Assembly (NCBI GenBank): GCA_025786725.1 | Contig: JAHLTZ010000016.1 | Location: 186,001 to 250,000, forward strand | Origin: Syncephalis fuscata | Taxonomy: Eukaryota; Zoopagomycota; Zoopagomycetes; Zoopagales; Piptocephalidaceae | Direction of reading: 5' to 3' | DNA length: 64,000 bases | In this document: positions 11,939 to 23,858 of the stretch, one piece after another | How positions within the stretch are numbered: the stretch's first letter is position 1 | How the letters are laid out: each line of letters begins with the position of its first letter | Program-made: the position numbers and the translations under genes | Notes under the pieces: generated by a model | Database searches by the model: none | Told to the model about the DNA's origin: nothing | What the model saw: only the letters and a program-made list of their open reading frames with translations

Positions 11939-12895
11939 TTAAATGTGGCCATCTTTTTTAAGAGCAGCTACAAGTTCATCTACACTTTCTACTATACGAC
12001 AACCTTGACGGGTAGGTGGTTCAGTCATGCCAATAATCTCGATACGTGGCTTAGTATCAACATCCAAGGCAGATGATTCAATAGTCTCTAGTGGCTTCTT
12101 TTTCGCTTTCTATTAACATATTCACAGGTAAGTTTATCGATCGTACTATTGTAAATACTATTGACTTGCCATAATGTTAGGTAGTGATGGTAGAGGTGGA
12201 TCGTTCAATCTATTAATGCAATAACCAAGAAATGTTATAATAAAATACAAAAGCTATCGATTCTTTACCGTAAATCGGCTGTAACGACCGCTGGCAATGA
12301 TGCAGTAATCGTTTCAGTGCCGCCATCAATTTCTCGCACTACTTCAACTGTCTTGCCACCATCTATGATATCTACTTTGGATGCAAATGTTGCCTATTCA
12401 AGCATAAATAAACATTTGTATTAACAAAATATTGACTTATTACCGCTTATTATTAATTACCTGTGGCCATTTAAGTAGACCGGCAAGCATCTGACCTGTC
12501 TGACAAGCATTGTTATCTGCGGCTTGCTTGCCCATAATAATCAAATTGCTCTTCTCCTTCTCTGCAACCTTTTGCAATAGTTTGGCAACGGCAAGTGGTT
12601 GCAATGGAGCACTGTCAGTCTCGTTGTAAACTACATGAATTGCCTTATCGGCACCCATAGCTAACGCTTTGCGTAAAACCTCAACACATGCTTTGGGTCC
12701 ACATGACACAGCAACAATAGACTCAACCTGCTTATTTTGCTTTAATTTTACTGCTTCTGCAACGGCAATATCATCAAGTGGGTTTGGATAGTACTTTGCC
12801 AACTGAGTATCTATGCCCGACTTGGCTGCATTAAGCCGCACTTTGGCCCCGAGATCAAGAACTCGTTTGCATGGAACTAAAACACGTAGAGACAT
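11939..12895 (-). CDS. Electron transfer flavoprotein beta subunit
   Basis: Mitochondrial matrix ETF-beta, which with ETF-alpha passes electrons from acyl-CoA dehydrogenases to ETF-QO. Exon 1 (12895-12461) starts [12 protein letters not shown] and includes the [13 protein letters not shown] block and the signature [15 protein letters not shown]. Later exons give ATFASKV, a [17 protein letters not shown] block and the C-terminal [16 protein letters not shown] with stop TAA at 11939-11941. Four exons are joined by three introns. The last intron begins GC rather than GT (ATG|gcaagt, near 12170) and ends AG. Spliced length is about 255 residues, normal for the family. The reading frame is intact throughout. 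Confidence 0.95.
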
Positions 12896-13328
12896 GGTGT
12901 TGAAATGCTATAATAGACACTATATCGCAGATAAGCACAATAGTAGTAATAGTAGTAGCAGTAGTAGTGACAATAGTGGTGCAAATAATCAATCACTAAT
13001 ATCACAATCGAGTATACAGCTATTGATGAAAGAAGCGACGAGAAAGAAGTAATAAGGAGGAAGGACTCGGTATTTAACTATTCCGTCACTTATAACGCGT
13101 TGATGCTGACGCGCCCATTTCGGTGTGTATATATGTGTGTGTGTGTGTGATGTCGTCGGAGGATCACGGAGCCTACTAAGGTAAAGTCACGTGTTCATGT
13201 GGTATACTTGTCTGTACAAGTAACTAGCCTTGGTGTTATCCCTATTGTTACTGTTCATATTCCTATAATCCTTGGTTACTCTAATTTAACACACAAACAC
13301 GCCGTCATCCTATCTGGACTGCCGCATC
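12896..13328. promoter_or_regulatory. Divergent promoter, ETF-beta / SEC5
   Basis: Holds an AGT-rich triplet tract (about 12943-12975), a TG repeat (about 13130-13149) and one CACGTG box (13188-13193). A regulatory role is inferred from position. Confidence 0.35.
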
Positions 13329-16300
13329 ATGCAGTCTGTTGTACACGTTGACGATACAGATGGTGAGTTATAGAAGAGTAGGCAGGTATGTAGCAGCTTA
13401 TTGACTTCTTGTTAGTATTGCGACACTATCGCCTAGATGAATTCCGTGCCGATGAATGGGTAGAGGTTGAAGACGATAAGTTGCCTACACAAGTAACAAC
13501 AGCGGCTCAAGAAGAACGAGATGCTGATCCGCTAGGCATTAAAAAGAGTATTTTTGAGTAAGTAGTGGTGGATATTATACAAAGGCTTAGTCTATTCATA
13601 TTCTACAATAATAACAATAATGTAAATATTAATATTAATAATGTATTTAGGCCAGATCGTCGTCTTTCACGCCATTCAAGACGTAGTATTTTATTATCAG
13701 AAACAGAAAAAGGTATGTATTATTGATCAGTATAGATGTAGATATAGACACTATGTCTATATTATTTACTCTAACATTAACTATGCAATAATAGAGACTG
13801 TTTGTCGAGTTGGATTTAATTCATTTGATGCCAAAGTATTTATGCGGGATATTCACCGTGGCACTACTTACAGCGAGTTTTGTCGTGGAGCAGAGCATTT
13901 ACGGCAACAATTAGAAAGACGATCTGAAGGTATGCGTGACTTGGTACGACAACACTTTGACCATTTTGTCAATGCCAAAAATGCTATTGATGGTGAGTAT
14001 TGAATAAATAGTTAAATAAACAATTGTTAGACTATAATATAAATATTTATGTCATTTTAGATGTCCACTTTGCTATGGATAATAATGGATTGACCGCCGA
14101 TACTGATTATGGTGTGGCGGGATTTCAGGAACGGGCTCGAGGTAAGTATAGCATTACTGTTATTAATAACGTTCATAACATTTAATTAGTATCTCTTGAT
14201 TATACTGAGACACTATTTGGTCCAATTCTGGAGAGGCGTGGTAGAACGGAAATGTTACGTACAGCACAGACAATTGTAGATAAACATAAGTTTTTCTTTA
14301 GTTTACCTAGTAGTTTGACGGAATGTGCCAAACAGGTAAAATAATTAATCAACTAGCTAATTATATATATATATATATATACGTACGCAGAATAACTAAT
14401 TAGTATACGATTTATAGCGTAAATATGACTTGGCCGTGCGTAATTACAAAAAGGGTAGACATCTGATGCGGGCTCTTATTGGAAAGGCAGCAAAAGCAGA
14501 ATCTGGTGAATCCTCTGAAGAGGATATTTCCTCAATTCCTGAGCACAACGTCGACTTTTTGGACGTATTTGGGCTGCAGCTGAACAAGTAGTTACCGGCA
14601 TTCGAGAAGATTTAATGAAGCAGCTAGAAGAAGCATGGCAGCCATTAGAACAACAGGAGAAGAATATACGGTAAGTAATGAGGCATTTATATACAAAGAC
14701 ATTGTTGATATCGATAAAATACAGTTACATTTAGATTTGGATTCAGGAGAGGATCCAGGCTGGCATTACTTACAAGCAAGACATAAATGGGGCTGTAATT
14801 TACTTAAAGAATCATTTGACAAATTTGCCGATCGTATGAACGGTAGGAAAGGTTATAATAATTATAGTAATATACTTAGATATTATTAGATTTGTATAAG
14901 GAGCGACAAGCAGCAGGACAACCGAGTACATCGGCTGATCCTGGCGCTGCAATATTCCGAGTTGCTACTTTACGTAAAGCACTTGATGTTCGAGAAAAGG
15001 CACTACCCGACCTATTTAGTAGGTCGTATCAGTTTAGTACGTACTAATTGCTTATCAATGACATTATAGATAAAGAACGTGATGGTATTGCTTGGGAGTT
15101 GGTTGCATCGGTCGTCAATTCGCTATGTGATGTACTACATCGCTGTTTACCTACTTTTTGGTTAGTTATTAAGAAATATGCCGATGGTGCTTATAGTAAT
15201 AAGCCTGTCGTTGATAAGGTGGGCATTACTGCAGCTATGTAATTATTTATAAATTAAACTATTCTATTATAGAAAGAAGTACGCAAAAGTATTGCAGCAC
15301 GACTGAAAAAGGCCGCGGGCCATTTGAAAAAGGCCGATGAAGCACATAAGATGGCTGCCGAATTAACACAGCTATTTGCACAACTAATTGGTAGAATGCT
15401 TGGTATTCAAGATGCTGCATCCACGTCTTCATCTTCATCGAGCAAGTCTCGAGGCACTGACGCGATTACCATTCGTTTACCGCCATCACATACACTGATA
15501 CTTGGCCATTTTCTATCCCGTTGTGTGGAACGGGTCGTTGACTGTCGACGCCAATTAGCCACGGCAACCAAATCATCTGAAGTTAATACTGGTGCTGCAG
15601 GCGAGGGTATTATTATGGCCATGCGTGCTATAGAACGTAAAATGCGCGAGAAGAGTATTAGATTACTGTGTGAATCTTGGATTAGTGGTAAGTAGTTTAT
15701 TGCTAATAGTTAATATATAATATTAAACAAATGTTTACTATTATTATTATTACATAGATGCTCAAGTATTTTATCTGCATGAAGATTGGCAACCACATCC
15801 AAAACATTCTGAAGTGACAATGCAAGTACGGCTTGTTTATCGCTTACATAAGCGTACCCTTCATATGATTGGCACACTTATGGGTGTGTCATCAAGATCT
15901 AATGTTAACTGGGATAAAGATTCACAGGTAACTAAACGATATGTACAGAATGAAAAAGTACTAAAGGCATATAGATGCCTGTATCGGCTCGTACATTGAA
16001 TGTGGCATGCAACGGATTCCTTCAAGCCATTCTAGCATGGCTGGATTGTTTAAATCATTTGGCATCCAATGTTAAACTGGATAATGACCGACGTGTTCAA
16101 TCCATTTGTACTAAACGATACCTTACCATAGATATTCGAGTAAGTATATATATATATGTAACCATTAGTTGATACTGTTGATACTAATGCATGTTATTAC
16201 TATTAGGATTTTAGAAGTTTGACAGCAGGTGCTAATTTGTATCGATTTCATAAAATAAAACTACCTAAACTGGCTCGTTTGGCCGAGCGTTGTATGGCAG

Positions 16301-17272
16301 CAGCTGTAACCGAGGAAATTGATGTATGTACAATTCAATCTTTTATATACGCTTAATACCAATAATACTGATAATTGTATTTGTAGTCATTGATTCAAAT
16401 GTCTAGTCGATTAAGAGATCGGTTAGTTGATCAGTATTCTAGTCGCAAATCAATACCTATTCTACGTGAATTGCGTAATGGTTTACTTATGGATGGATAT
16501 GACTGGGTAGCAAGACAGCCTACAGAAGGTAAGATGTTTGAACCAATTAAACAAACATACTAATTGTGTATTTGATTATTTTAGAAATACGGCCATTTAT
16601 ACGACGAGTCTTATTAGCGATCGTATTGATGCACGCCGAAGTTCATGCTCTTGCGCCCGTGCTGGAACGACGTACATTAACAACAGTTCAAGATCAACTG
16701 GCTTTGGAATGGCTAGCGGACCATCGAGAACTCGATCATGTTGGTCTAAGTGGCTTTGTACAGGTTAGTTTATACAGGTATTAACAAGAAAAGACGAGCT
16801 AACAATGGCGTTAAAGAGTATGCTTGAAACGTATTTTATTCAGAAAACACTTGGTCTTTACTGTTCTGAAGTTGCTGAGAATCAGTATCGATTGGTGCAG
16901 ACGACACTTGAACAAGCCTTTAGACGGCACACTTCAAGTGATAATGGCGGTGACCCCACCGAACGTAAACAGCTTCGACCAGCTATGGAAGCAATGCAAC
17001 AACACCTTGTGGCTTGTCGTCGTGCATGCATGGTTGAGTTCTCCTGTTTCCGGTCTCAACAGTCTAGCCATCGGCGTCATTCGCAAGGTTCACATGCCAG
17101 TGGCGGTAGCTTTGGTCCAAGTAGCCAAAACTATAGTGGCCATGGTTCTAGTGGCCGTAGCAACGGACGTCAAAGAACTTCACAGACGCCATTGCCGCCA
17201 CCAAAACCACCAGCTCGTAAACGAAGCAATGGCTCTAATCCATCGGCAATATCCTATTCTGAAGAACAATAA
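13329..17272 (+). CDS. Exocyst complex component Sec5 (EXOC2)
   Basis: Sec5 is a subunit of the exocyst that tethers secretory vesicles to the plasma membrane. The spliced product begins MQSVVHVDDTDVLRHYRLDE and contains the fungal Sec5 hallmarks: DPLGIKKS, FDAKVFMRDIHRGTTY, LVRQHFDHFVNAKNAID and FGRIWAAAEQVV. A helical body follows, and a Ser/Gly/Pro-rich tail ends SYSEEQ with TAA at 17270-17272. About fifteen exons are separated by short GT-AG introns. The two shortest readings are about 33 nt (or a 51-nt alternative with an upstream gtaggt donor) near 15040 and 35 nt near 16765. A five-T run at 14556-14560 appears one T short: the frame on either side is conserved and joins if one T is restored. 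Full length is about 1000 residues, as expected. Confidence 0.88.
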
Positions 17273-18247
17273 AGTAATATTAACCATCGTAATAAGAATA
17301 ATAATTGATAATAGTAGTTGATAATGGGTTATTTTATAAGTTTAATATATTAAGTATTAGAATTAAAATTAAAATCCTATATACATATACCATCCATCCA
17401 TTTATATTATTTTCATTGTATACTTATATGAGTTGAAATTTGCTGTTAATAAAGTTAAAGACAAATTGATAACAGTTTTGAATAGAGTATAGACATTATG
17501 TAATAGAACAATGTCAGATCAGCAGTATTAACAGTATAATGCGTATAGTGGGATGAATGGAATGAGTAGTGTTGAAGTATATAATAAACAGAATGTGTCT
17601 AGTATATTATAGAATAATATATAGTAGTATGGAATATAATGGAAATAAATGGTGGATATATGCATGCTGGATAACAAATCTATGATAATGAGTATTTTAG
17701 ACTTTGTGTCATTTGCCACCCATCATCATGTTCAATAGATTGGGTGTTATTAAAATAGCCATTTTATTCCAAGCTATTCTAAATGGCTAATAAATTCAAT
17801 TAAATTGTATAATAATGTTAATAAGCATACAATATTTTAATAAAAGTAATATAATTATGTTATGAATAATAATACAACTTGATTGGAACAAATTTTACTT
17901 GGGGAACTCAAAATGTAAGAGTCAAGGTACAATTTAGCCTATAATGATTTGTGCTGAACTAGGTTCAATGGCCAATTGGTTTATTATGCAAACATAAATA
18001 ATTAAAGAAATGAAAAAAGACCAACATAGATGGTAACATAATTGTTTATTGGAGGGTAAAGAGATAAAGCCGAAATAAATCCCACCAATCAACATTATAA
18101 CTGGTATGGTGTATACTGTACATGGAATACGGCGGCAATGGCCACCTCCTTTCTCCTTTCCTTTTGTTGTTTGCAATCCAGCACCTTCTTGTTTATTTTT
18201 ATCTATATACTATTGTTATAAGAAAGCTTACATTTTTGTATAGAGCT
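17273..18247. other. Intergenic region, Sec5 / Ytp1-like
   Basis: An AT-rich stretch of about 1 kb. It contains copy A of a dispersed repeat (17706-17937). No gene was recognised. Confidence 0.45.
17706..17937 (+). repeat. Dispersed intergenic repeat, copy A
   Basis: Resembles 57744-58147 in the same orientation. Shared blocks include catcatcatgtt..agattgg, tattaaaatagc, ttcaattaaa.tgtataataatgtta and gattggaac.aattttgc/act. The second copy carries about 180 bases more in its middle. I estimate roughly 75-80% identity by eye over the aligned parts. Coding potential is not evident. It may be a short non-autonomous element or an old duplication. Confidence 0.6.
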
Positions 18248-20002
18248 ATGAAGCTACCACTATTGTTTCCATGGCTATTGGCCGGCATAACTCGTTTATC
18301 TTATGTAGAAGCTCACGACCATATGACTATGACTCCCGTTGAATGGTCGGCGGCCGAGTTGGAACCAATTGATGTCTGGTTAAAACTACATATTATAATC
18401 ATGCTAGTGGCATTTGGTGGACTATTTCCACTTGGTAAGTTTGGTGTTTGTTAGTATAGATTTGAAGTAATAATAGGATAACAAATTATAACGCAATATT
18501 CAGGTATTATTTTTGGTTTTACAAAGCACCGATTCCATGTACCCACTCAAATTATCGCCATTGGCCTTACGGCCTTTGGATTGGTACTTGGACATTTGCA
18601 TGGCGGACGAGCCTTTCCTCATAGTGCGCATGGATCCGGTGCCAATTGGATTGTTTTGATGATTCTGATTCAAGCAAGTATTGGCGTGTTTCTAAAGCGT
18701 TATCGCCAAGCAACAATGTTGCGAAAAGTGGCCAAGACGACACATAAAACAATAGGCATTTTATGGTTTGTTATGGGTGGTGTCCAATGTGCCCTCGGTG
18801 TTATTACGTACATGGGCTATTGTGGTGATAGTCATACAAATAATTGTTTGGCCCACGAAATCATGGGAAGCTCAATTGCAGCTTATGGCATTGCTGTACA
18901 CTTAACCTCATCAGGGCCAGGACGTCGTTGGTTACGCCGACTTGCGAATGGCATGGTTGTTCGTACCAATAAATCAAGCGGGTTGTCGATGACATCCATG
19001 AAGAATCGATCAGTTGATTGGGCCGATGCCTGGCTTATTACAATTTGGGGCGTATTTAATACATTTACTGAACATCGCTGGGGCCAAGTAAGTAAAATAG
19101 AAAGTAGTAAGCATTAGTTTCATTTTATTAATAGCAAACGAATAGACTTGGAATCATACAGATTTGCAACATACTTCTATGGGCGTACTATGGTGGGCTG
19201 GTGGTGCAGCTGGTCTATTTTCACTCTTGCATCGGCCAGAACAGCGCACGCCTCTTCCTGCAATAGTTATTCTTTTTACCGGTGCCGGTATGGTTGCACA
19301 TCATCAACATCAAGCCATCGGTGTTATGACACATGCTTGGTTCGGCAAGGCACTTATGGCCGCAGCTGCAATACGTATTGTTGAGATTGCACTTGAAGAA
19401 GGTGGAGTTGGCCGAGTTGCCTTGCCTGGATATGGATCGGGCCGATCGCGATCTAACGATCTAGGATCTTTAACAGCAAAATATGGCGAAGGCCGACTAT
19501 TACCTATGCTACGCCGTCTTAGCGGTCTACTTTTGGTCATTTCTGGCTTGTTATTCTGTGGATCGACCGAACAAGCATTAGCCTCAGTGGCTGGTAACGG
19601 TCTTGATGTTGTTACCTACATGAACGGCATCATATCTTTGGGATTGGCTGCGATGGCCTATGTCGACGGACTGGTCCTTGTGTACAAGCGGTGTCGTGCA
19701 CTACGTCAAAAGCAGCTGGGATTCTCAGGCGTTGATGATGATGGCTACGACGACGGAGCAACTATTTATGACACCGCAGGTCTGGGCAGTCCTCATGTGG
19801 CATATAATCCGCTTGAGAGTCCTCCTCCCTCTGCTGGTCCACATGTTCTTTTTAATGAAGAGGCGGAAGACGATAACGATAGCGTTAATGGTCATGGTAG
19901 ACACGGCAATAAGCTACCATCATCCAATGTTCCATCTGGTACTTCGCCATCGGTAAATACACGTGTTCCTTCAGAGGAGCATGAGATGCAATTGCGTAAT
20001 TA
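18248..20002 (+). CDS. Ytp1-family membrane protein (DUF2427 + Ytp1)
   Basis: Fungal polytopic membrane protein of the Ytp1 family. Its biochemical role is not established, and the N-terminal half resembles cytochrome b561-type helical bundles. Three exons: exon 1 from ATG 18248 with a signal peptide and the helix IDVWLKLHIIIMLVAFGGLF; exon 2 with GHLHGG, THKTIGILWFVMGGVQ and EHRWGQ; exon 3 starting TWNHTDLQHTSMGVLWW, a typical Ytp1 block, then further helices. A hydrophilic acidic tail ends EMQLRN with TAG at 20000-20002. Conserved His residues in the helices could be haem or metal ligands. The acceptor chosen for the last intron is the gaatag that restores the GQTW reading. The frame is intact. 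Confidence 0.85.
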
Positions 20003-20775
20003 GCTATTGATCTTGTCTCTAGCCAATATCGGGTTTTTAATTTGCTGGTCCATTTAGAAGCATTCTTTTTTCTTTGTCCCTAACGTATTACTCAATATGG
20101 CATTGCCTAATTTGGCCCATGGCTTGGCCAATGAAAACGAGCTTGGTCGATCCAACTTGCTCGCAATAGAGCATCACCATCCATATTGGAACATACACAT
20201 TCGCACGCTAACAATGCCATGCAAAGTAATAAATATTGCCATTCAAGCTTATTGTCCTGTTCCAGAGAGTCGGTCATTTAAATGGCCGGAGTTTCTACAT
20301 TGCAATCCTAAAGATAGAACATTTGCTTGTAATCTATTCACATTGCTTCAAGTGACAACATCTATCTATATCTTTCTTTCTTTCTACTATACTTTGCCCC
20401 CTCGTCTGGTACTTGTGCTTCTTCTTGTTTCGTCCTCGTCCTCGTATTCTATTCATTATATTTTATTCCATTAATACTGATTATAATCTATCATTTGCTT
20501 TATTTAAACGGCCAATCGACAGATTTGCTCATTTGAAGGCAATACAACGCTTCCTCAACAACCTCTTGCGTTCATACAGTGGCGGTATAAGCCAATATCC
20601 CTTCATATTTACATAACAAACTTATATACAGGCGCTAAACCACTTCTTTGCTAACACTATTTGCACTCGACATTAGTTCAAGTAAGCACATAACAATCAC
20701 AGCTGCTAATAATTAGAGTTATTTATTAATGAATAACGGTCACATTGCAGATTCTCTTTAGTTTAAACCTTAGCT
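20003..20775. other. Intergenic region, pyrimidine-rich
   Basis: Contains a frame at 20097-20474 of unremarkable composition that I do not support as a gene, and C/T-rich tracts (about 20360-20450) that probably belong to the 3' end of the Ytp1-like gene or to the promoter of the next gene. Confidence 0.4.
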
Positions 20776-21495
20776 ATGTTTGCCAAAGTTTCCCGTCGTA
20801 CTATAACCGCTATAGCGCGTATTGCTACCCTAGCGTTGGTGGTGTCTTTTGTAGTGGTGATTCTGGAGTCGTCAAATACATCTGTCGATGCCGTTTACCA
20901 AAACAACCTTATTGCCATCTTTAATAACTATACAATTGGCGGAGATGCTGCTGCCCCAGCAGGAGGCGGCGATGGGTCAGGCGGCGATGGATCAAGCAGT
21001 GATGGATCATCGGGAAGCAGCAATTCAACTTCAGAAAGCAGCGATGGATCACCAGAAGATGGGGCTGCATCTTCAGGAGAAGGTGGCGAAGAAATGCCAC
21101 CACCAATGCCAAACTGTCTTTATGCTTATGGCCTTGGCGATCATTATCCTGTTGTCAACGATGCCTGCCAGACAATGCGCTGGCGTCCAGGACAAGCATG
21201 GAAATTCGATCCAGAAATTTTACAAGCGTATCAGCCTATTCGTGTAGGTGAAAACTTTTGTCTTAGCATTGAAGCTGCCACCTATGCCGCGAAAGCCATT
21301 GTCGTCGAATGTCCCAACGATTCCGCTGCCGTTCCCAGTGAAGCACAGTGGCGCCTTAGTACAGATGGATCCAACCATTGGTTCACTAATTTGCGTACCA
21401 GCCTATGCCTTCGTGGTAGTGACAAAGATGACGCTTTTACTGTAGAGACGTGCACAAACGATCCAGCTTTTTTGTTTAAAGTGAGAACCTTCTAG
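20776..21495 (+). CDS. Secreted ricin-B-like (beta-trefoil) protein with Ser/Gly linker
   Basis: Single-exon gene with an intact frame of 239 residues. The N-terminus has a basic start and a hydrophobic segment (LALVVSFVVVILESS), a signal peptide or anchor. A Gly/Ser/Asp-rich linker of about 60 residues follows (about residues 55-112), then a C-terminal domain with CLSIEAA..., AQW and CLRGSDKDD blocks, including a QxW-like motif and paired Cys. This looks like a ricin-B-type beta-trefoil carbohydrate-binding fold. The coding sequence is noticeably richer in G+C than its flanks. A lectin function is inferred from the motif pattern only. Confidence 0.62.
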   Translation: MFAKVSRRTITAIARIATLALVVSFVVVILESSNTSVDAVYQNNLIAIFNNYTIGGDAAAPAGGGDGSGGDGSSSDGSSGSSNSTSESSDGSPEDGAASSGEGGEEMPPPMPNCLYAYGLGDHYPVVNDACQTMRWRPGQAWKFDPEILQAYQPIRVGENFCLSIEAATYAAKAIVVECPNDSAAVPSEAQWRLSTDGSNHWFTNLRTSLCLRGSDKDDAFTVETCTNDPAFLFKVRTF

Positions 21496-21764
21496 GCAAA
21501 CATCTACCCAGTTCTATCGATTCTTTATTGGATATACCTGCAGTTTCATTAGAGTTACAGATTTATTTGATTCTAAGCATACTGTCTTATAATTTAGACA
21601 TTAATAAACTAAGTATACTGCGAGTTACAATTATATTAATATGTGTCCAAAATGTCTCGCAAAAGCGCTGGCTTTTGGTCAAATTTAATTCATTCCAACT
21701 AAAAGAAAACAGATACTTTGCTAGGTAATAAAGGCATTGATCATTGCATAAGCAGTTATAAACA

Positions 21765-22698
21765 CTAAGCCATGCCGTAGGCATTGGTAGCCACAGCAGC
21801 TTCGACACCAGTACCGCCGGTAATCTTGCTTGTAGCACGATCTTGATTCTTGGCACCAGCAAAGGCTTAGTAACCAGTCGTGTTAGCATGATATCGAAGA
21901 CTTTGTGTGTGTATTTGGCTTACCGTAGCAAACTGCTGCGATTGTCAATGTAATAGCCGCTATAACCATGATCGTGAAGGACTGTGTCAATGAAAGCCAT
22001 TCAATGAGTGCGAATCTATTCGATCGCAATTATGGTTAGTTAATCTATGTTTGAGTGTGTCGATACGACAAGACTTACAGGCCGTACATGCCAGCACGGA
22101 AATAATTGTTTTCAAATCGTTTCATAAAATTATCACTATGACCGCATAAAATACAAGCATTAATAAATGAATATGATTATTACATTCCAACAAGCACTTG
22201 ATCAAATCAACTGACTTGCTATTACTTTATGGTAGTAAGCTAAATTATTACTTACAACTTTTGACTCGTAGGACAACACTGTGGCAAATCGGTTAGTGTC
22301 GTTATGATAGTTGGTTGCTATTGTTAGCGGCTTACCTTAAGGCATAGCGGAACTTCGCTAAAAACAATCAGAAAGGCAAACACACTGCCAAGCTACCTGT
22401 CAGCTAGCGTCAATAAAGATTTGTTCATCAACTTACAAGGCTAAGATTGCAAAAACATGAAGAGTGGCCAACTCGACGATGCCAAGAATGATCAATACTA
22501 TTGATGATTAGTCAAGTAGTTTAAATAAGCAGTGTAGTGTCGCTATACTACTTACATGGCACTGAGATTAGCGCGCACCTAACAGTATTGAAAGCAATGC
22601 GCAAGTCAGATAACATACGCCAGCTATGGTCGCAATCTACCTACCACTGTGCATAAATGGTATATTGTCCCGAACGAAGTTCTTGGAAAAAGCCCATG
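21765..22698 (-). CDS. Golgi membrane protein Tvp18
   Basis: Small four-helix protein of late Golgi vesicles. It is spread over about eight small exons, too short to stand out as open frames. Reading from ATG 22696-22698: MGFFQELRSGQYTIYAQW, then LLIILGIVELATLHVFAI, FVFAFLIVFSEVPLCLK, CCPTSQKFDNFMKRFE, NYFRAGMYGLFALIEWLS, and a final helix before a polar tail ending NAYGMA (TAG at 21765-21767). The EVP..LK.CPTS.KFDNF block is the Tvp18 signature. All introns are GT-AG and keep frame, which strongly supports the model. Length is about 165 residues, normal for Tvp18. Confidence 0.87.
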
Positions 22699-23858
22699 GT
22701 GATGAAAAAGCGATTGTTTTGATAGTACGGTCAGTAGAAAAGCACTGCTTTTGCAAAAAGAAAACGGTGAAAAGGATGCCAAGAAAAAAGAACGCGAAGG
22801 AAATCGAATCGAAAGCTTACGGTTCGCCTTGTGAATGACAAAGGGGCTGTCACAAGACGATTGATCTTTCTCCACTGACAAACGGACAATAAACCAGTTT
22901 CTACTTTGACTGCTAAACAACATTCAGATTATCGGAGTCATAGATAGAAATATTCTGAGCAACGACTGTTTCGACTGATTCACACGCAGCAATGATTGTC
23001 GATGCATATTTATGCACAATTACTCCCATTACCTGTTATTATTAATTGTGTGACTCAAAAATCACTTAGTTATTACGAAACATCAGTTGTGATTCTCAAT
23101 GTTTTAATGTATAAATTCAATGCGCAAGTTATGTTAATTTGATGTAAAACGTGTTTTACGCTACTGCAATACGGTTTATTTAATAGCTGACTTTTGAATA
23201 AACTATGTTTATGATAAAACGCCAAAATATTATTAAGTGTCGCGTCTAAATTAATAAATAACAATGCATCTAGTTATTATACAATATAATTTAAACATTA
23301 TATCCTTGTGCAACAGTTATGCAAAGTTGGTAAACATAAATTGTAAAATGCAAATCATCAAGTGTTTGTATAGATCGTTGCATTGTATATATTAATGTAT
23401 TGCCATTACTATTTTTGTAATAAAAAATTACTGCTTTATTTTATTATAGCTATAAATGTTTTGCTCAGCTTTATCGCCTAGTTCCAAATACAATGGGCGC
23501 GGCTGATGTTGTCTTGCCCACCAACAATATGGTTGCCAACAAGCTACGACATTGTTAAGTATTGCCAAGACTAATATTTATATTTAAAACAGTTATAATA
23601 TTGTATTATTTAGATTCAATATACTACTCTTGTTATCTTTTACTTTTCATCTATAAAGCAAAGTATCAAACAGGTGTATTGGCACTACCTGCTCAAAATT
23701 AAGTATTAATTGCAATTATCAATACATAGCTTTGGCCACAGTGTATAGAAGGTATGATTACACAAAATATCAAGCTATGTACTTGATTTATAAGACTGTT
23801 TAACTAATGGATAGTTTGCTGACTTTTATGCTCATTGTAGCAAGCACAAAGCAGAAAT
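22699..23858. other. Intergenic region, AT-rich, 1.2 kb
   Basis: Between the divergent Tvp18 and coiled-coil genes. Frames at 22624-22923 overlap the Tvp18 first exon on the wrong frame and are not supported. No motif of note was seen. Confidence 0.45.

Noticed and set aside
20097-20474. 125-residue open frame after the Ytp1-like gene
   Set aside because: Ends in a hydrophobic low-complexity run made by C/T-rich DNA; no domain and no splice support. More likely the 3' UTR or promoter.
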